DNA from: Mobilitalea sp.
GTDB lineage: Bacteria > Bacillota_A > Clostridia > Lachnospirales > Lachnospiraceae
Direction: 5' to 3'
Length of the DNA: 13,140 nucleotides
Assembly: GCA_029974875.1 (NCBI GenBank)
Contig: JARKQP010000723.1
Location: 1-13,140 of the forward strand
Shown: positions 1 to 6,737 of the stretch, piece by piece
How positions within the stretch are numbered: the stretch's first letter is position 1
Layout of the letters: every line of letters begins with the position of its first letter
Notes under the pieces: model-generated
Databases searched by the model: none
What the model was told of the DNA's origin: nothing
The model's input: the letters and a program-made list of their open reading frames with translations, nothing else
Position numbers and translations under genes: made by a program

Positions 1-708
1 TCCGCTGCCTGAAGAACTGCCTGTTTCTCCAGCACCGGCCTTTCCCAGCGCCGTAGGAACCTCTGCAACAATGGAATACTTTGGACTTTCTATACGGGCA
101 TCATCGATTTCCCCAGTCCCTTCCGTATTCCCTGCCAGACCGTCTCCATTATCTAAGCCGTCAAGGACCTGGTTGTCACCGGAGTTACCTGTTGTGTCTC
201 CATAGGCTGAATCTGCGGTGGGATCCGTTTCCCCGTCATTCTTATTTAGAACCGATTCGCCCCCATTTGCCTGCCCTGCCTGGAATATGGACATATCACC
301 AGACTCCTCTGCCGCCATACTCTCGCTAGTTGCTTCCTCTGATGAGGCTGAGGTATCGTAAGCCATCTCATTGCTGCTAAATTTCTTATGTCCTGCAAAC
401 CCGCCATTGCTGGCAAAGCTATAGCCTGCTACTACCACTACCACTGCTGCCGCCACTCCTGCTAAGGTACGGAAATACCGGCTCCACGGAACCATGTTCC
501 GCGGAATTATCTTTCTGTCCGGAGCCCCCAGCAATTCTGGCTGCTTTTCAATCGCTAAAAGCGTTCTATGAATTAAATCCTCTGATACGCTAATTCCGCT
601 TAAATCCAGGGAATCGTTCAGATGGAGTCTGATTTTCATTTCATCAATTTCAATATTTTCATCATAGGAACCAGTATTCCCAGGTTCCTTGTTCTTGTTC
701 TCACTCAT
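1..708 (-). CDS. Putative membrane-anchored anti-sigma factor, 3' part beyond the window
   Basis: The reading frame starts with ATG at 708 and stays open for 236 codons to the window edge, so the C-terminus is missing. The start overlaps the end of the ECF sigma gene by 8 bp (ATGAGTGA), which suggests translational coupling. The N-terminal ~78 residues are charged and look cytoplasmic (roughly residues 22-56 could form the sigma-binding helices). One hydrophobic segment at about 79-99 (LAGVAAAVVVVVAGYSF) is a single membrane span. After it comes a Ser/Gly/Asp/Glu-rich, low-complexity stretch likely to be an extracytoplasmic linker. No cysteine/histidine zinc-binding (zf-HC2) motif is visible. 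The anti-sigma role is inferred from position and topology, not from a recognised family domain; a sensor domain may lie in the missing part. Confidence 0.7.
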   Translation of the reverse strand, partial: MSENKNKEPGNTGSYDENIEIDEMKIRLHLNDSLDLSGISVSEDLIHRTLLAIEKQPELLGAPDRKIIPRNMVPWSRYFRTLAGVAAAVVVVVAGYSFASNGGFAGHKKFSSNEMAYDTSASSEEATSESMAAEESGDMSIFQAGQANGGESVLNKNDGETDPTADSAYGDTTGNSGDNQVLDGLDNGDGLAGNTEGTGEIDDARIESPKYSIVAEVPTALGKAGAGETGSSSGSG

Positions 709-1246
709 CTGAAATCCTCCCTTCTAATATGGTTTTTAGTTTTTCCCTTGCTCTGGACAACCGGCTCTTAGCGGTGCCTTCTGCAATCTGCAGGGCCTTT
801 GCGGTCTCTGCAATTGACATTTCCTGAAAATATACACAGAGAACCACGTCCTTATATTTCTCCGGTAAGGAAAGAACTGATTTCTTGACCAGCTCCTTCG
901 TATCCTGATTTTCTACTTCGTCATAATCCGTTTCACTAATGATGGAATCCTCCTGGTAATCCATCATCGGTACTACCCTTCTGTTCCAGGCACTCTTTAA
1001 ATAATCCTTACAGGTATTGATCGTTATCCTGATGATCCAAGTCTTTATACTGGAGTTTCCTTCAAAGGTAGAAAGCTTCTGGTTTACTTTTATGAACACA
1101 TCCTGAAAAATATCCTCTGCGGAATGAATATCTTTGACATACATATATGCTGTTCGTAATACGTCATTACCATACTGGCGAATCAATGTCTCAATATCAT
1201 AAGCAGGCATATTCTCCCGGATGTCCTTTGGTACATCCTTTGGCAT
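701..1246 (-). CDS. ECF-type RNA polymerase sigma factor
   Basis: A 181-residue protein, normal length for an extracytoplasmic-function sigma-70 family member. Sigma region 2 is at about residues 22-86 (SAEDIFQDVFIKV, followed by STFEGNSSIKTWIIRI, the core-binding and -10-recognition helices). Region 4 is at about 127-172 (LPEKYKDVVLCVYFQEMS, then a helix-turn-helix ending GTAKSRLSRAREKLK, which reads the -35 element). Regions 1.1 and 3 are absent, as expected. The ATG at 1246 follows an AGGGGGA ribosome binding site; an internal ATG at codon 13 also has a GGGAG ahead of it and is an alternative start. It overlaps the putative anti-sigma gene, so the pair is probably one operon, and a good ECF promoter lies ~195 nt upstream, which suggests autoregulation. 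The inducing stress cannot be read from the sequence. Confidence 0.93.
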   Translation of the reverse strand: MPKDVPKDIRENMPAYDIETLIRQYGNDVLRTAYMYVKDIHSAEDIFQDVFIKVNQKLSTFEGNSSIKTWIIRITINTCKDYLKSAWNRRVVPMMDYQEDSIISETDYDEVENQDTKELVKKSVLSLPEKYKDVVLCVYFQEMSIAETAKALQIAEGTAKSRLSRAREKLKTILEGRISDE

Positions 1247-1440
1247 CCTAATTATCCCCCTACGATTATCTTTTCCTGTCAGCGGCCCTCTTATCCTGCT
1301 TTATAATCTCTTTTTGCTTTGAGGTGCTGGCTGGAATTTTTCATTTAATATATTTGGCATTACATGAATAGTATACATGTCTGCCCAGATGATGTAAATG
1401 ATAAATTGGATGCGATGCTCTTTCTTTTCCTTTCATGGAT

Positions 1441-1469
1441 TAGACGTGGCAATGATAAATACCGTTCCA
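1441..1469 (-). promoter_or_regulatory. ECF sigma-type promoter for the sigma/anti-sigma operon
   Basis: On the minus strand, TGGAAC (1464-1469) and CGTCTA (1441-1446) are separated by 17 bp. This matches the GGAAC…CGTC architecture typical of ECF sigma promoters. Transcription would start near 1434 and leave a leader of about 190 nt before the sigma start at 1246. The position directly upstream of an ECF sigma gene fits the common positive autoregulation of such operons. The motif is seen directly; its use is inferred. Confidence 0.72.
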
Positions 1470-1537
1470 TAAAAAGTTTGAATCAATTGTGAATATTCTG
1501 TAAACAAATCCTGCTATATTCTGTCCCATTTCTACGT

Positions 1538-1584
1538 AAAAAAGCCGGTGCCTGTCGGTTCTTGTTATACCGGAGCACACCAGC
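1538..1584 (-). terminator. Rho-independent terminator after pfkA
   Basis: In the transcribed direction, GCTGGTG (1578-1584) pairs with CACCGGC (1544-1550). An inner CGGT/ACCG pairing extends the hairpin, which is followed by six T residues (1538-1543). It lies about 50 nt after the pfkA stop codon and separates pfkA from the ECF sigma operon. The rest of the 1247-1633 gap holds the ECF promoter and the sigma leader. Confidence 0.85.
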
Positions 1585-1633
1585 CCTATTCCATCCCTAT
1601 TTATGCTTTGGTTAAGCCTATTTCATTTTTCAT

Positions 1634-2608
1634 TTATTTGGACAGCCTGATTGACAGATCATACATATACTGGTCAATATCCTTCGTCATTGCCAGGCCT
1701 TCTTCGATATCATAATCAACATACCCGCCGTTCTTATAGCCAACGATCCGCTTTGTCGCTCCTGACACCAACAGATCCACTGCCTTTGCACCCATCATGG
1801 ACGCATACAGACGGTCTCTCGCCGTTGGGCTGCCACCCCTCTGGGCATGTCCGATGATCGTTGCCCTGGTCTCCATACCGGTTGCAGCTTCAATTCTCTT
1901 TGCCATACCGTTGGAATCGCCTACACCCTCTGCATTCACGATAATGTAGTGCTTCTTGCCCCTCATACGCTTTTCAATAATATTGTTGATAATCCTCTGC
2001 TCATCATAGTCAAAGCGCTCGGGGATCAGGATTTCCTCAGCTCCATTTGAAATGCCGCACCATAACGCAATATAGCCGGCATGTCTGCCCATTACCTCAA
2101 TAACGCTGCATCTTTCATGGGAAGTAGAGGTGTCCCTTACCTTATCAATGGTTTCCATTGCCGTATTAACTGCCGTATCAAATCCTATTGTATAATCTGT
2201 ACAGGCGATATCCAGGTCGATGGTGCCCGGTATGCCGACTGCATTGATTCCTCTTCTGGCCAGGACCTGTGCTCCTTTAAAGGAACCGTCTCCGCCGATT
2301 ACTACCAGGCCGTCGATTTCATGCTTCCTGCAGATGTCTGCCGCTATATCCTGGACCTCGGGCTTTAACATGTCCAGACAGCGTGCCGTATACAGGATTG
2401 TACCGCCTCTCTGGATGATATCGGATACGCTTTTAGCCTCCATCTCAATAATGTCTTCTTCCAGCAGACCCTGGAAGCCCCTCATAATACCTTTTACTTT
2501 ACATCCTGCTCCCAATGCAGTCCTCACAACTGCCCTGATTGCAGCGTTCATTCCCGGCGCATCTCCGCCGCTAGTTAATACGCCAATCGTCTTAACCTTA
2601 CTTCCCAT
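1634..2608 (-). CDS. pfkA: ATP-dependent 6-phosphofructokinase
   Basis: Phosphorylates fructose 6-phosphate to fructose 1,6-bisphosphate in the cytoplasm, the committed step of glycolysis. The start is placed at 2608 (324 residues) because GGAGG lies 8 nt ahead; the in-frame ATG at 2623 overlaps this ribosome binding site. Motifs seen: GGDAPGMN (14-21) and GGDGS (105-109) for nucleotide binding, catalytic TID with D131, substrate-binding VEVMGR and GHAQRGG. Gly at the GGDGS and PGTID positions points to ATP rather than pyrophosphate as donor. Arginines at positions equivalent to the E. coli effector site (AAIRAVVR) are kept, so allosteric control is possible. One oddity: the usual TIDND motif reads TIDLD (Leu132). 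It follows dnaE after a repeat-rich spacer and ends at a terminator. Confidence 0.96.
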   Translation of the reverse strand: MGSKVKTIGVLTSGGDAPGMNAAIRAVVRTALGAGCKVKGIMRGFQGLLEEDIIEMEAKSVSDIIQRGGTILYTARCLDMLKPEVQDIAADICRKHEIDGLVVIGGDGSFKGAQVLARRGINAVGIPGTIDLDIACTDYTIGFDTAVNTAMETIDKVRDTSTSHERCSVIEVMGRHAGYIALWCGISNGAEEILIPERFDYDEQRIINNIIEKRMRGKKHYIIVNAEGVGDSNGMAKRIEAATGMETRATIIGHAQRGGSPTARDRLYASMMGAKAVDLLVSGATKRIVGYKNGGYVDYDIEEGLAMTKDIDQYMYDLSIRLSK

Positions 2609-2656
2609 TATTATTACCTCCATGTGCCTTTACGGGGCAATTAAATACATATATGA

Positions 2657-2665
2657 ATTATCACA
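2657..2665 (-). promoter_or_regulatory. Possible extended -10 promoter element for pfkA
   Basis: On the minus strand, TGTGATAAT (2657-2665) combines a TGn extension with GATAAT, one mismatch from TATAAT. Transcription would start near 2650, about 40 nt before the pfkA ATG. There is no good -35 at 17 bp; a TTGATA further up is 21 bp away, which is too far. This is a weak call. If real, pfkA has its own promoter downstream of the dnaE spacer repeats. Confidence 0.3.
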
Positions 2666-2705
2666 CATATATCATTCCTGCTTTATCAAATATCCTAAAT
2701 CCCAA

Positions 2706-2743
2706 GTTAATTTTTCCCGCAGCCGAAGCTGGAAAAAATTAAC
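2706..2743 (-). other. Strong stem-loop with UUCG loop between dnaE and pfkA
   Basis: In the transcribed direction, GTTAATTTTT (2734-2743) pairs perfectly with AAAAATTAAC (2706-2715). Further pairs lead up to an AGC/GCT top stem closed by a TTCG tetraloop. No T-run follows on the minus strand, so this is not a standard terminator; it may act as a processing or stabilising element. It overlaps the last unit of the 20-bp tandem repeat. Confidence 0.6.
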
Positions 2744-2821
2744 CAAAGCTGACAGTAACCGTTCAAAGCCGATAACAACCAGCCAAAGCCGATCATAATC
2801 GGCCAAAGTCGGTCTCAACCG
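2722..2821 (-). repeat. Five tandem 20-bp units in the dnaE–pfkA spacer
   Basis: Read on the minus strand, exactly 20-bp units abut with no spacers: 2802-2821, 2782-2801, 2762-2781, 2742-2761 and a diverged fifth at 2722-2741. The units share a CGGTT-like start and a CGGCTTTGG-like end, for example CGATTATGATCGGCTTTGGC in unit 2. In several units the two parts form a small hairpin: unit 1 pairs CGGT with ACCG, and unit 2 pairs CGAT with ATCG (extending to GCCGAT/ATCGGC across the unit boundary). Neither strand has a convincing open reading frame here. The function is unknown. Confidence 0.75.
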
Positions 2822-2858
2822 ACTATGTGAAGTATCAATAATTCAAGCCTACAGTATT

Positions 2859-5800
2859 CTAATCTATTTTCCCCATTTTTTCAATACTCTTTTCTGTAAT
2901 TCGTACATTTTCTGCGGAATAAATTGCGGTTAAACGTTGAATCAGGTCGTTATTTGCCTTAATGCTCCTACTTTTTGGAAGTCTTTTCATGCACTTTTCG
3001 GCCTCGCAATAAATCACCACCGCATCATTGCCGTCATATTCCTCCAGGATCCGGTACAAATCTGTTTCATCCTTCTGGAAGGTTTCCAGATCCGGATATT
3101 TAATCCACAGCTCCTGGGGTATACGGTCAAAGGGTATAATATTCTGACAGATTAGCTTCGCCGCCTTTTCTTCCTCGACGGTTACTTTTCCCCGGACAAA
3201 AATTTTCTGGTCCGGTTCAACCATAGCTTTATATTTTTCATAATCCTTTGGGAATATTATAACCTCAACTACCCCGAATAAATCCTCCAGGGTGATAAAT
3301 GCCATCATACTGTTATTTCTTGTTGTTTTAACAGTTTTTGCGGTCACCATCCCTCCGATCGTTTCAAAATTACCATCAATTACCTTAGGTTTTTCCGTTT
3401 CTTCATCAATTGTAAAATCATTTGAATAGGCGGTTATATTTTTTTGTAACCTGGATTCGTAAGCCTCTAAGGGATGTCCGCTTACATAGATGCCAAGAAC
3501 CTCCTTTTCAAAGGCCAGCAGCTGTTCCTTGCTGTATTCTTCTACCTCAGGCATGGTAACCTCATAATCCTGCTTCTCATCTTCTCCTGCAAAATCAAAG
3601 AGGGTCATCTGTCCAGTCAGGGTTTTCTTCTTATCTGCCGCAATGCTGTCGATAATCTGGACATAGCTCATCATCAGCTGCCTCCGGTTGGAGTGGACGG
3701 TGCTAAATACACCGGCCTTGATAAAGCTTTCAATGGTACGTTTATTTACTTCCTTCCCTGAAAGCCTTGTTGCAAAATCCTTCAGGCCTATAAAGGCTCC
3801 ATTTTCTTCACGTTCCGAGACAATCGCACTGATCACAGGCCTTCCAACACCCTTGATTGCGGACAGTGCGTACCGGATAGCACCGTTTGATACGGTGAAT
3901 ACGGCGTCCCCCTCATTGATGTCCGGCGGCAGTATCTCGATATTCATCTGCCTGCAGGTATAGATATATTCGGATACCTTTCCGGGATTATCGATAACAC
4001 TTGTCATAAGCGCCGCCATGAATTCTACCGGATAATAGCATTTTAAAAAGGCTGTCTGGTAGGATATTACCGCATAGGCGGCGGCATGGGACTTGTTGAA
4101 GGCATACTTCGCAAAATCCACCATCTCATCAAAGATATGGTTCGCCGCTACCTCGGAAATACCGTTGCTGATACAGCCCGGTACCCCCTCCTCCTCATTG
4201 CCATATACGAAATTCTTCCGCTCCTTGATCATTACGGATTCCTTCTTCTTGGACATGGCACGGCGTACCAGATCACTCCGCCCATAGCTGTAGCCTGCCA
4301 GCTCACGCACGATCTGCATAACCTGCTCCTGGTATACGATGCATCCATAGGTCGGTGACAGGATCGGCTCCAGCTGGGGGCATTCATAGGCGATCCTTCC
4401 TGCTTCATTTTTCCCCTTCACATATTTAGGGATAAAGTCCATTGGACCCGGACGGTAGAGGGCGATTCCCGCTATGACATCCTCCAGGGAGTGGGGCTTT
4501 AATTCCTTCATGAAGCTTTTCATCCCCGCACTTTCCAGCTGGAAGATGCCCTCTGTTTTCCCTGAGGAGATCAGGTCATATACCTTTTCGTCAGAGTAGT
4601 CGATAAGATCAATGTTAAAATCCCCATTTCCATTTTTACGGATCAGGCTCTCTGCATTTTGGATTACGGTCAGGGTTCTCAGCCCCAGGAAGTCCATCTT
4701 TAATAAGCCCAGCTCCTCCAAGGTAGTCATAGTAAACTGGGTTGTAACGGAATCATCGGAGGATCTGGATACGGGAACATACTCGTCAATACTTTCCTTG
4801 GCGATTACGACACCGGCAGCATGCATCGAGGTATGCCTCGGAAGGCCTTCCAGCCTTTTTGACATGTCAATGAGATACTTTATCTCTTCATTGCTTTCGT
4901 ACAGCTGCCTTAGGTCCCGGTTCGCTACCAGGGCTTTTTCTATGGTAATGCCCAGTTCGGTGGGAATCATCTTGGCAACAGTATCCACCTGTGCATAGGG
5001 CATGTCAAGCGCCCTGCCCACATCACGGATTACCGCCCTTGCCGCCATGGTTCCAAAGGTAACGATCTGGACCACCTTGTCCTTACCATATTTTTCGGCT
5101 ACGTAATCAATGACCTCCTGCCTTCGTTCAAAGCAGAAATCAATATCAATATCGGGCATGGAGATACGCTCCGGATTCAGGAAGCGCTCAAACAGCAGGT
5201 TATATTTAATCGGGTCAATATCGGTTATCTCCAGGGAATAGGCTACAATGGAACCGGCAGCACTGCCCCGGCCGGGCCCGACTATAATCTGGTTGTCCTT
5301 CGCATATTTAATAAAATCCCAGACAATGAGGAAATAATCCACAAAGCCCATGCTGCGTATAATATCCAGCTCATAATCAAGGCGTTCCCACAGCTCCTCC
5401 GGCACAGGCTGGTATCTCTTTTTCAAGCCTTCCTTGCAAAGCAGCTCCAGATATTCATAAGCCGTATATTCTTCCGGAACCGGATAGACAGGCAATTTGT
5501 ATTCTCCGAAGGTAATGGTCACTTCACAGCGCTTTGCAATTTCATATGTATTTTCGAGGGCTTCCTTAGCATAGGGAAAGAGGGCATACATCTCCTCAGG
5601 GGATTTCATGTAATACTGTCCTCCCTCATAGCGCATACGGTTCTCGTCCGTGACCTTCTTCTGGGTCTGGATACAGAGCAGTATGTCATGGGAATCCACG
5701 TCCTCGGCATAGGTATAATGGACGTCGTTCGTGGCAACCAGCTTAATTCCCGTTTCCTGGGCAAGACGGAGCAGCCCCTGGTTCACTGTCTTCTGTTCCT

Positions 5801-6341
5801 GCATGCCGTGATCCTGAAGCTCCAGGAAAAAGTTATTTTCACCAAAGATTTTCTGCAGCCGCAGTGCAGCATCCTTCGCTTCTGCATAAAAGCCCTTTAA
5901 TATATTATTGGACACCTCACCTGCCAGGCAGGCGATAAGGGCAATGATGCCCTCATGATACTTCTCCAGCACCTCGTAATCGACACGGGGACGGTAATAG
6001 AAGCCTTCCAGGAAGCCCCTGGATACGATCTTCATCAGGTTCTGGTATCCGGTATTATTCTCAGCCAGCAAAACGAGATGGTGGTAGCGCTCCTCTGAGT
6101 TCCCCAGCTCCCGGTCAAACCTTGAGCCCGGTGCCACGTAGACCTCACAGCCGATAACCGGCTTAATTCCTTCTGCAAGGCACGCTTTATAAAAATCGAT
6201 TACCCCATACATTACTCCATGGTCAGTGATGGCAATGCTGTCCATTCCCAGCTCTTTTGCCTGATGGACCATTTCCTTAATCTTTCCTGACCCATCCAGG
6301 AGGCTATATTCCGTATGGAGGTGTAAATGCGTAAAATTCAT
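2859..6341 (-). CDS. dnaE: DNA polymerase III subunit alpha
   Basis: Replicative C-family DNA polymerase of about 1160 residues, the usual length for DnaE. The start is placed at the ATG at 6341, because the family begins directly with the PHP domain (MNFTHLHLHTEYSLLDG); the longer frame from a GTG at 6362 has no better ribosome site. PHP domain: about 1-275, with HLHLH, ITDHG, GCEVY, HHLVLL, ACLAGE and NDVHY all present, so the metal site looks intact. Polymerase core: GPGRGSAAGS (about 355-365), catalytic MPDIDIDF (395-402), TFGTMAARA, HTSMHAAG, FQLESAGM, ALYRPGPMDFIP. An HhH region follows, and an OB-fold domain at about 988-1065 (FETIGGMVTAKTVKT…AFITLEDLFG). No DnaQ-type exonuclease is inserted, which separates it from PolC. 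Its upstream region is interrupted by a mobile element. Confidence 0.97.
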   Translation of the reverse strand: MNFTHLHLHTEYSLLDGSGKIKEMVHQAKELGMDSIAITDHGVMYGVIDFYKACLAEGIKPVIGCEVYVAPGSRFDRELGNSEERYHHLVLLAENNTGYQNLMKIVSRGFLEGFYYRPRVDYEVLEKYHEGIIALIACLAGEVSNNILKGFYAEAKDAALRLQKIFGENNFFLELQDHGMQEQKTVNQGLLRLAQETGIKLVATNDVHYTYAEDVDSHDILLCIQTQKKVTDENRMRYEGGQYYMKSPEEMYALFPYAKEALENTYEIAKRCEVTITFGEYKLPVYPVPEEYTAYEYLELLCKEGLKKRYQPVPEELWERLDYELDIIRSMGFVDYFLIVWDFIKYAKDNQIIVGPGRGSAAGSIVAYSLEITDIDPIKYNLLFERFLNPERISMPDIDIDFCFERRQEVIDYVAEKYGKDKVVQIVTFGTMAARAVIRDVGRALDMPYAQVDTVAKMIPTELGITIEKALVANRDLRQLYESNEEIKYLIDMSKRLEGLPRHTSMHAAGVVIAKESIDEYVPVSRSSDDSVTTQFTMTTLEELGLLKMDFLGLRTLTVIQNAESLIRKNGNGDFNIDLIDYSDEKVYDLISSGKTEGIFQLESAGMKSFMKELKPHSLEDVIAGIALYRPGPMDFIPKYVKGKNEAGRIAYECPQLEPILSPTYGCIVYQEQVMQIVRELAGYSYGRSDLVRRAMSKKKESVMIKERKNFVYGNEEEGVPGCISNGISEVAANHIFDEMVDFAKYAFNKSHAAAYAVISYQTAFLKCYYPVEFMAALMTSVIDNPGKVSEYIYTCRQMNIEILPPDINEGDAVFTVSNGAIRYALSAIKGVGRPVISAIVSEREENGAFIGLKDFATRLSGKEVNKRTIESFIKAGVFSTVHSNRRQLMMSYVQIIDSIAADKKKTLTGQMTLFDFAGEDEKQDYEVTMPEVEEYSKEQLLAFEKEVLGIYVSGHPLEAYESRLQKNITAYSNDFTIDEETEKPKVIDGNFETIGGMVTAKTVKTTRNNSMMAFITLEDLFGVVEVIIFPKDYEKYKAMVEPDQKIFVRGKVTVEEEKAAKLICQNIIPFDRIPQELWIKYPDLETFQKDETDLYRILEEYDGNDAVVIYCEAEKCMKRLPKSRSIKANNDLIQRLTAIYSAENVRITEKSIEKMGKID

Positions 6342-6372
6342 AATTATACCCGTGCCTTTCACTTTTCGATGA

Positions 6373-6393
6373 CCTATTCAAAAAGTGAATAGG
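6373..6393 (-). other. Hairpin in the dnaE leader, at the IS junction
   Basis: CCTATTCA (6373-6380) and TGAATAGG (6386-6393) form a perfect 8-bp stem with a 5-nt loop, 30 nt upstream of the dnaE start. On the minus strand the loop side is T-rich, but no T-run follows the stem. It lies just outside the IS right-end hairpin, so I treat it as host dnaE leader. The distance from this hairpin to the dnaE start and the weak ribosome site (GAAAGG, about 13 nt ahead of the ATG) leave translation control open. Confidence 0.5.
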
Positions 6394-6405
6394 CCTTAAT
6401 CATGA

Positions 6406-6524
6406 CCACCGGCTAAGCCGGTGGTTTGTTCTGCCCCTATAAGGGGCTGGTACCAGCTTGAGTCTAAAGACTCATTGAAAGTTCGCCAGCCGCACCTCAT
6501 TTTCAGGCAAGCCCTAAAGGGCTT
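6406..6524 (-). repeat. Right-end hairpin cluster of the IS element
   Basis: The ~120 nt after the tnpA stop hold four hairpins and a palindrome: AAGCCC-TAAA-GGGCTT (6509-6524), TGAGTC-TAAA-GACTCA (6459-6474), the 10-bp palindrome CTGGTACCAG (6447-6456), GCCCC-TATAA-GGGGC (6433-6447) and the terminal CCACCGGC-TAA-GCCGGTGG (6406-6424). The terminal hairpin is likely the TnpA-binding right end. The others exceed what strand transfer needs and could be a structured RNA made from the 3' part of the tnpA transcript. Confidence 0.7.
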
Positions 6525-6662
6525 TTACTTTTTGCCTTGGTTTACTGGCTCACCCGTAAACGGGTCTATATACTCCTTTAATGTTATTTGATCATATGTC
6601 AAATCCTCCTGTAATTGGTTTTTTATATATTCTTCTATTTTCTTTGCATTTTTCCCCACTGT
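6525..6662 (-). CDS. tnpA: IS200/IS605 transposase TnpA, 3' exon with the catalytic tyrosine
   Basis: The second part of the interrupted transposase: 45 residues and a stop, beginning TVGKNAKKIEEYIKNQ and ending DPFTGEPVNQGKK, a typical C-terminus for clostridial IS200-type TnpA. The tyrosine in IEEYIKNQ (residue 124 of the spliced protein) is at the position of the Y1 nucleophile that cuts single-stranded DNA at the element ends. An open frame continues upstream to 6743, but those residues are translated intron sequence (domains V and VI) and have no ribosome site, so this is not a separate gene. Joining it to 8838-9173 gives FVD|TVG with the frame kept. Confidence 0.88.
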   Translation of the reverse strand, partial: TVGKNAKKIEEYIKNQLQEDLTYDQITLKEYIDPFTGEPVNQGKK

Positions 6663-6702
6663 GTCGGATAAGTCAGAGCCCTTTCGAGCTCCTCCTCTCC
6701 TA
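6663..6702 (-). ncRNA. Group II intron domain VI with candidate branch-point A
   Basis: The last 40 nt of the intron form a stem: GGAGAGG pairs with CTTATCC, and an inner GAGCTC/GGGCTC helix is capped by GAAA. In the lower stem an A at 6669 faces a G and is the seventh nucleotide from the 3' end, where the lariat branch point is expected. Tentative at base level. Confidence 0.6.
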
Positions 6703-6737
6703 AGAACCGTGCGTGATCGTTTCCCTTCACACGGCTC
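6703..6737 (-). ncRNA. Group II intron domain V (catalytic core)
   Basis: A 35-nt hairpin starting GAGCCGTG and ending CACGGTTCT, the highly conserved shape of domain V, with the AGC catalytic triad near the 5' end and a two-nucleotide CG bulge on the 3' side. It starts within the TGA stop codon of the maturase gene, so coding and ribozyme sequence overlap by 2 nt. Confidence 0.85.

Noticed and set aside
2220..2798. 192-codon plus-strand open frame across the pfkA start and the spacer
   Set aside because: It is antisense to the well-supported pfkA, has no family resemblance or ribosome site, and runs through the tandem repeat.
2722..2821. CRISPR array
   Set aside because: The repeats are contiguous 20-bp units without unique spacers, and no cas gene is nearby.
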